NCBI GenBank assembly: GCA_021158425.1
Contig: JAGGUR010000140.1
Coordinates: 1 to 8,329 of the forward strand
Source: Candidatus Cloacimonadota bacterium
GTDB lineage: Bacteria > Cloacimonadota > Cloacimonadia > JGIOTU-2
Direction: 5' to 3'
Length of the DNA stretch: 8,329 nucleotides
Part shown: in pieces, positions 5,948 to 8,329 of the stretch
How positions within the stretch are numbered: position 1 is the stretch's first letter
How the letters are laid out: each line of letters begins with the position of its first letter
Program-made: the position numbers and the translations under genes
Notes under the pieces: generated by a model
Databases searched by the model: none
What the model was told of the DNA's origin: nothing
The model's input: the letters and a program-made list of their open reading frames with translations, nothing else

Positions 5948-7252
5948 ATGATTGAAATAATTATTTCACTACTTATTGGATTGATTGTTGGAATTGTGGC
6001 AACAATACTAATTTTGCGTGGAAAATCTTCTTTACAAAGGCAATTAACTAATGACTTGAAGAAAGAGCTTTCTACAAAACAGAAAGATATTGATACATTA
6101 AGAAGTGCAAAAATAGTAGCAGAAACAAAATTTCAAGAAGCACAAAAAAATATAGAAGAGCAAAAGGAATTACTAAAAAAAGCAACTGAACAGCTATCTG
6201 ATACATTTGAAGCACTATCAGCAAAAGCTTTGAAAAATAGCAATGAAGAATTTTTGAAATTAGCCAAACAAAATCTGGAAACAATTTTAGAGAAAACAAA
6301 AAATGAGTTTGGAAAAGAAGCGATTTCAAATACATTACAACCCTTAAAAGATGCATTGAAAAGATACGATAATGCGATTAAGGAAATGGAAAAGGATAGG
6401 CAAGACGCTTATGGGGGATTGAGAGAACAGCTAAGCAATCTTACTATAACTCATGAAAAATTGAAGAACGAAACATCAGCTCTTGTGAATGCATTGAAAA
6501 GACCTCATGTCCGTGGTAGATGGGGAGAAATTACTTTAAAACGAGTGGTTGAATTGGTTGGGATGTCCGCTCATTGCGATTTTACTGAGCAAACAAGTAT
6601 AGACACAGATGAAGGGCGATTGCGTCCAGATATGATTGTAAACCTTCCTGGGAAACGGTCAATCGTTATTGATGCAAAAGCTCCTTTGAAATTCTTTTTG
6701 GATGCAAATGAAGCAAAAACAGATAAGGAACGCGAAACAGCAATGTTATCACATGCAAAAGCAGTGCGTGACCATATGAATGCATTATCTAAAAAGGATT
6801 ATTGGAAGCAGTTTGAACAAAGCCCCGATTTTGTTGTGCTATTCCTTCCTGGTGATTCATTCTTTAGTGCCGCACTTGAGTTGGATAAAAATTTAATTGA
6901 AGATGGAATAAATAATAAAATTATCATTGCAACGCCAGCTACTTTGATAGCACTTTTAAGAACGGTGGCATTCTCATGGCAGCAGCAAAAAATTGCTGAA
7001 AACGCAAAAGTAATTGCACAAGCAGGTGCAGAATTATATGAACGAATATGTACCTTTCAAGAGCATCTTGGGAAAATTGGTGGTAGTTTAGATTCAGCGG
7101 TTGATACTTATAATAAAGCTGTTGGCTCGTTCTCAAGAAGAGTAATCCCTGGTGCAAAGAAATTGCAGGAACTTGGAGTGAAACAGACCAAGAAAGAGGC
7201 TCTGGAAATTGAACCTATAGAAAGAACAATAAGAAAGTTGCCAAAAGAATAA
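5948..7252 (+). CDS. rmuC: DNA recombination protein RmuC
   Basis: A 434-aa protein of the RmuC family, in E. coli linked to limiting inversions at short inverted repeats. An N-terminal helix (about 3-23) should anchor it in the inner membrane. Residues about 27-180 are a long Glu/Lys-rich coiled coil, and about 185-400 are the conserved nuclease-fold domain. Visible family motifs are RPHVRGRWGE (185-194), the PD-(D/E)xK-like pair PD (227-228) and IDAK (241-244), FLPGDSF (299-305) and ATPATLIALLRTVAFSW (328-344). Length is close to E. coli RmuC (475 aa). The ribosome site GAAGGGA (5928-5934) is 13 bases from the ATG, slightly long, but no better start exists. It follows the propeller gene by 62 bases with no clear terminator, so read-through is possible; the functions look unrelated. 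The short-repeat density of the region makes its presence suggestive, but rmuC is widespread. Confidence 0.93.
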   Translation: MIEIIISLLIGLIVGIVATILILRGKSSLQRQLTNDLKKELSTKQKDIDTLRSAKIVAETKFQEAQKNIEEQKELLKKATEQLSDTFEALSAKALKNSNEEFLKLAKQNLETILEKTKNEFGKEAISNTLQPLKDALKRYDNAIKEMEKDRQDAYGGLREQLSNLTITHEKLKNETSALVNALKRPHVRGRWGEITLKRVVELVGMSAHCDFTEQTSIDTDEGRLRPDMIVNLPGKRSIVIDAKAPLKFFLDANEAKTDKERETAMLSHAKAVRDHMNALSKKDYWKQFEQSPDFVVLFLPGDSFFSAALELDKNLIEDGINNKIIIATPATLIALLRTVAFSWQQQKIAENAKVIAQAGAELYERICTFQEHLGKIGGSLDSAVDTYNKAVGSFSRRVIPGAKKLQELGVKQTKKEALEIEPIERTIRKLPKE

Positions 7253-7330
7253 AAATACATAAATTAAAGCTCAAAGAAAAAAGATTAAAGATTAAAGGTA
7301 AAAGGAAAAAAGAATGTCATTGCTGATGAG

Positions 7331-7365
7331 CCCCAATCTAATTGGGGAGGGAATCCACGGATTCC
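7331..7365. repeat. Two adjacent perfect hairpins downstream of rmuC
   Basis: CCCCAAT (7331-7337) pairs with ATTGGGG (7341-7347) around CTA. Two bases later GGAATCC (7350-7356) pairs with GGATTCC (7359-7365) around AC. Both stems are perfect 7-bp arms. No T-run follows either, so they are not textbook terminators, though they could act as 3'-end barriers for the rmuC transcript 80 bases upstream. GC content is visibly higher than in the surrounding purine-rich DNA (7261-7315), suggesting part of an inserted repeat cluster. Confidence 0.5.
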
Positions 7366-7372
7366 AATTGTT

Positions 7373-7473
7373 CCTAATCCCGATATACCCGTTCTCCGTA
7401 GCATCCATTCTCCGTAGTCCCGATATAGTCGGGACGAAGGATGAACTGCGAAGGGTGAATCGGGAGCGTTAGG
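7373..7473. repeat. 101-bp repeat cluster with inverted ends and internal direct repeats
   Basis: The ends CCTAATCCCGA (7373-7383) and TCGGGAGCGTTAGG (7460-7473) are inverted copies differing by a GCG insertion. Inside are direct repeats: TCCCGATATA at 7378-7387 and 7418-7427 (40 bases apart), TTCTCCGTAG at 7392-7401 and 7408-7417 (16 apart), and CGAAGGATGAACT / CGAAGGGTGAATC at 7435-7447 and 7449-7461 (14 apart). A further hairpin, GTCCCGA/TCGGGAC, lies at 7417-7435. It codes for nothing on either strand. The mixture suggests a dispersed non-coding element that has grown by internal duplication. No integrase or transposase is near. Confidence 0.6.
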
Positions 7474-7512
7474 ATTATTGCAATGTACTTGTAGTTCATA
7501 ATTTTACATTTA

Positions 7513-7542
7513 TCTCTGTGTTCTTTGCGTCTCTGCGGTGAG
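7513..7542 (+). repeat. Degenerate copy of the 1129-1156 repeat family
   Basis: The sequence TCTGTGTTCTTTGCGTCTC continuing to CTGCGGTGAG aligns, with a one-base indel, to 1129-1156 (TTCGTGTCTTAGTGCCTTTG continuing TGGCTAA). Many differences are C/T transitions. Both copies point the same way and lie directly in front of a start codon. I recall similar strings as common dispersed sequences in FCB-group genomes, but this was not checked. Unlike the first copy, no inverted partner is visible upstream. Confidence 0.5.
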
Positions 7543-7552
7543 GTATTTTTAT

Positions 7553-7969
7553 ATGAAAAAACAAAAGAAAAGCGAAAAACAAGAAAGTATATCTCCTAAC
7601 AATGACCCATATTTAATGCGAATAAATAAGGGTGAAAAATTGTATAAGTTCTTTTTCTTTCGTCCAATTGCAGGCCGAGATAGACATTTTGAATATCGGA
7701 TTTTAACAAAAGAAAAAAACAATGGAATGATAGAGATGGTTAGTTATAATTTCAAGATTGTAAATGGTATTCCACAGAAAAGCTCAATTATGAAAGCTCC
7801 TGAAGTTCCAAAAGAAAAATTAGAAGAGATTATTCAAAATATGAAGGAAAATACAAATACTGCTCCAGATGAGTTTGAGGAACTGGACCTTTCACAATTT
7901 AAAACAATTGATGAACAGCTCAAATTTCTAAAAAATCAGGATAAAGTAGATACGATGTATGTTATGTAG
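7553..7969 (+). CDS. Unrecognised 138-aa soluble protein
   Basis: I do not recognise this protein. It is hydrophilic, with no signal peptide or membrane helix. Residues 1-20 are very Lys/Ser-rich and probably disordered. About 28-80 alternate as in a small beta-rich domain (KLYKFFFFRPI, HFEYRILTKE, MVSYNFKIVNG). About 82-100 look like an amphipathic helix (PKEKLEEIIQNMKE), and the acidic tail includes DEFEELDLSQF (106-116) and a short helix. A GTG at 7538 would add five residues, but I prefer ATG 7553 because GTGAGG (7538-7543) then serves as its ribosome site nine bases upstream, and the GTG itself lies inside the repeat at 7513-7542. Codon use resembles the neighbours. It may be lineage-restricted. 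Nothing nearby suggests a role. Confidence 0.7.
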   Translation: MKKQKKSEKQESISPNNDPYLMRINKGEKLYKFFFFRPIAGRDRHFEYRILTKEKNNGMIEMVSYNFKIVNGIPQKSSIMKAPEVPKEKLEEIIQNMKENTNTAPDEFEELDLSQFKTIDEQLKFLKNQDKVDTMYVM

Positions 7970-8023
7970 AAAACTTATTGTGCTCCGATGGTGCTAATAT
8001 TTATTATTGATACTTTATTCTTA

Positions 8024-8041
8024 AATCATTCCCGAATGATT
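8024..8041. repeat. Perfect 8-bp inverted repeat before the last gene
   Basis: AATCATTC (8024-8031) and GAATGATT (8034-8041) flank CC. It sits 25 bases before the start codon at 8067 and 54 after the previous stop. No T-run follows. It resembles the dyad at 213-230 in size and in distance from the downstream start, though the sequences differ. It could be an operator or a leader hairpin. Confidence 0.4.
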
Positions 8042-8066
8042 CAAGTGATGAAAGGAGCAAAGAAGA

Positions 8067-8329
8067 ATGGCTAAAAAATACGAACACACGCAATTTGGCT
8101 ATTTGATGTTGGTTATTTTATGTATTGTGCTGGCATTTATGATTTTCTTTATGTCTTTTTATGGATTTAATTTGTTCAGTTTTATTGCTCTTCTGATAGT
8201 TGTTTTAGTCTTGTGGATGTTTACTAAACTTACCGTAGAGATAGATAGTGAATTTCTCATAATTAAATTTGGCGTTGGTATTATTCACAAGAAAATTCCA
8301 CTCGCTAAAATTAAATCATGCAGAGAAGT
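8067..8329 (+). CDS. Membrane protein with PH-like domain start (3'-truncated)
   Basis: An open frame with ATG at 8067, preceded by AAAGGAG (8051-8057), runs 87 full codons to the window edge without a stop. After MAKKYEHTQFGY come two hydrophobic helices at about 11-31 and 36-52, then LTVEIDSEFLIIKFGVG (55-71) and the segment IPLAKIKSCRE (77-87). This order, two helices followed by beta-strands with an I-K-F-G turn and a K-I-K-S-C element, is what I expect from bacterial PH-domain (YdbT/bPH-like) membrane proteins. The downstream part that would confirm it lies outside the window. The cellular role is unknown. The inverted repeat at 8024-8041 is directly upstream. Confidence 0.75.
   Translation, partial: MAKKYEHTQFGYLMLVILCIVLAFMIFFMSFYGFNLFSFIALLIVVLVLWMFTKLTVEIDSEFLIIKFGVGIIHKKIPLAKIKSCRE

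Noticed and set aside
6072..6356. Open frame on the opposite strand inside rmuC (similarly 1428-1634, 1939-2151 on the + strand, and 6939-7157)
   Set aside because: Each lies wholly within a well-supported gene, has no ribosome site that stands out, and encodes low-complexity hydrophobic or aromatic sequence expected from the complement or shifted frame of AT-rich coding DNA.
7378..7427. Direct repeats that could suggest a small CRISPR array
   Set aside because: The repeated units are only 10 bases, occur twice, have unequal periods (16 and 40) and sit beside inverted repeats; no cas gene is present.

Overview
The window is AT-rich, gene-dense and essentially single-stranded: every gene I can support lies on the + strand. 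Two separate genes (the tail entering at the left edge and the 597-aa gene in the middle) end in a type IX secretion (T9SS) type A sorting domain. Together with a seven-repeat FG-GAP/VCBS propeller protein and a lipoprotein acid phosphatase, this points to a Gram-negative bacterium of the FCB (Fibrobacteres-Chlorobi-Bacteroidetes) group. My best guess is a Cloacimonadota-like lineage. That assignment is inferred from gene content and style and was not checked by alignment.

Layout. 1-87: last 28 codons of a T9SS cargo gene. 111-230: four consecutive, sequence-unrelated hairpins, two of which look like intrinsic terminators. 255-2416: an ABC exporter of NatAB type (ATPase then permease), interrupted by a 152-bp element with terminal inverted repeats. 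2471-2553: a long palindrome built from four related 17-nt units. 2572-2775: a two-helix small membrane protein. 2879-3718: an e(P4)-family lipoprotein phosphatase. 3719-4091: a long intergenic stretch ending in a candidate promoter. 4092-5885: a secreted seven-bladed propeller protein with an Ig-like domain and a T9SS tail. 5948-7252: rmuC. 7253-7552: a patchwork of short repeats. 7553-7969: an unrecognised soluble 138-aa protein. 8067-8329: start of a membrane protein, cut by the window end.

How the genes relate. NatA and NatB should form one membrane complex. The 67-aa protein, the phosphatase, the propeller protein and the last membrane protein are all predicted envelope or exported proteins, but nothing ties them into one pathway. 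RmuC is a cytoplasmic, probably membrane-tethered nuclease-fold protein implicated in genome stability. I see no defence island, prophage, CRISPR array, transposase or RNA gene.

The most distinctive signal is non-coding. Nearly every longer gap holds a different short inverted-repeat element, and two members of one degenerate repeat family (around 1129-1156 and 7513-7542) sit directly upstream of start codons in the same orientation. In the second case the repeat appears to supply the Shine-Dalgarno sequence of the downstream gene.
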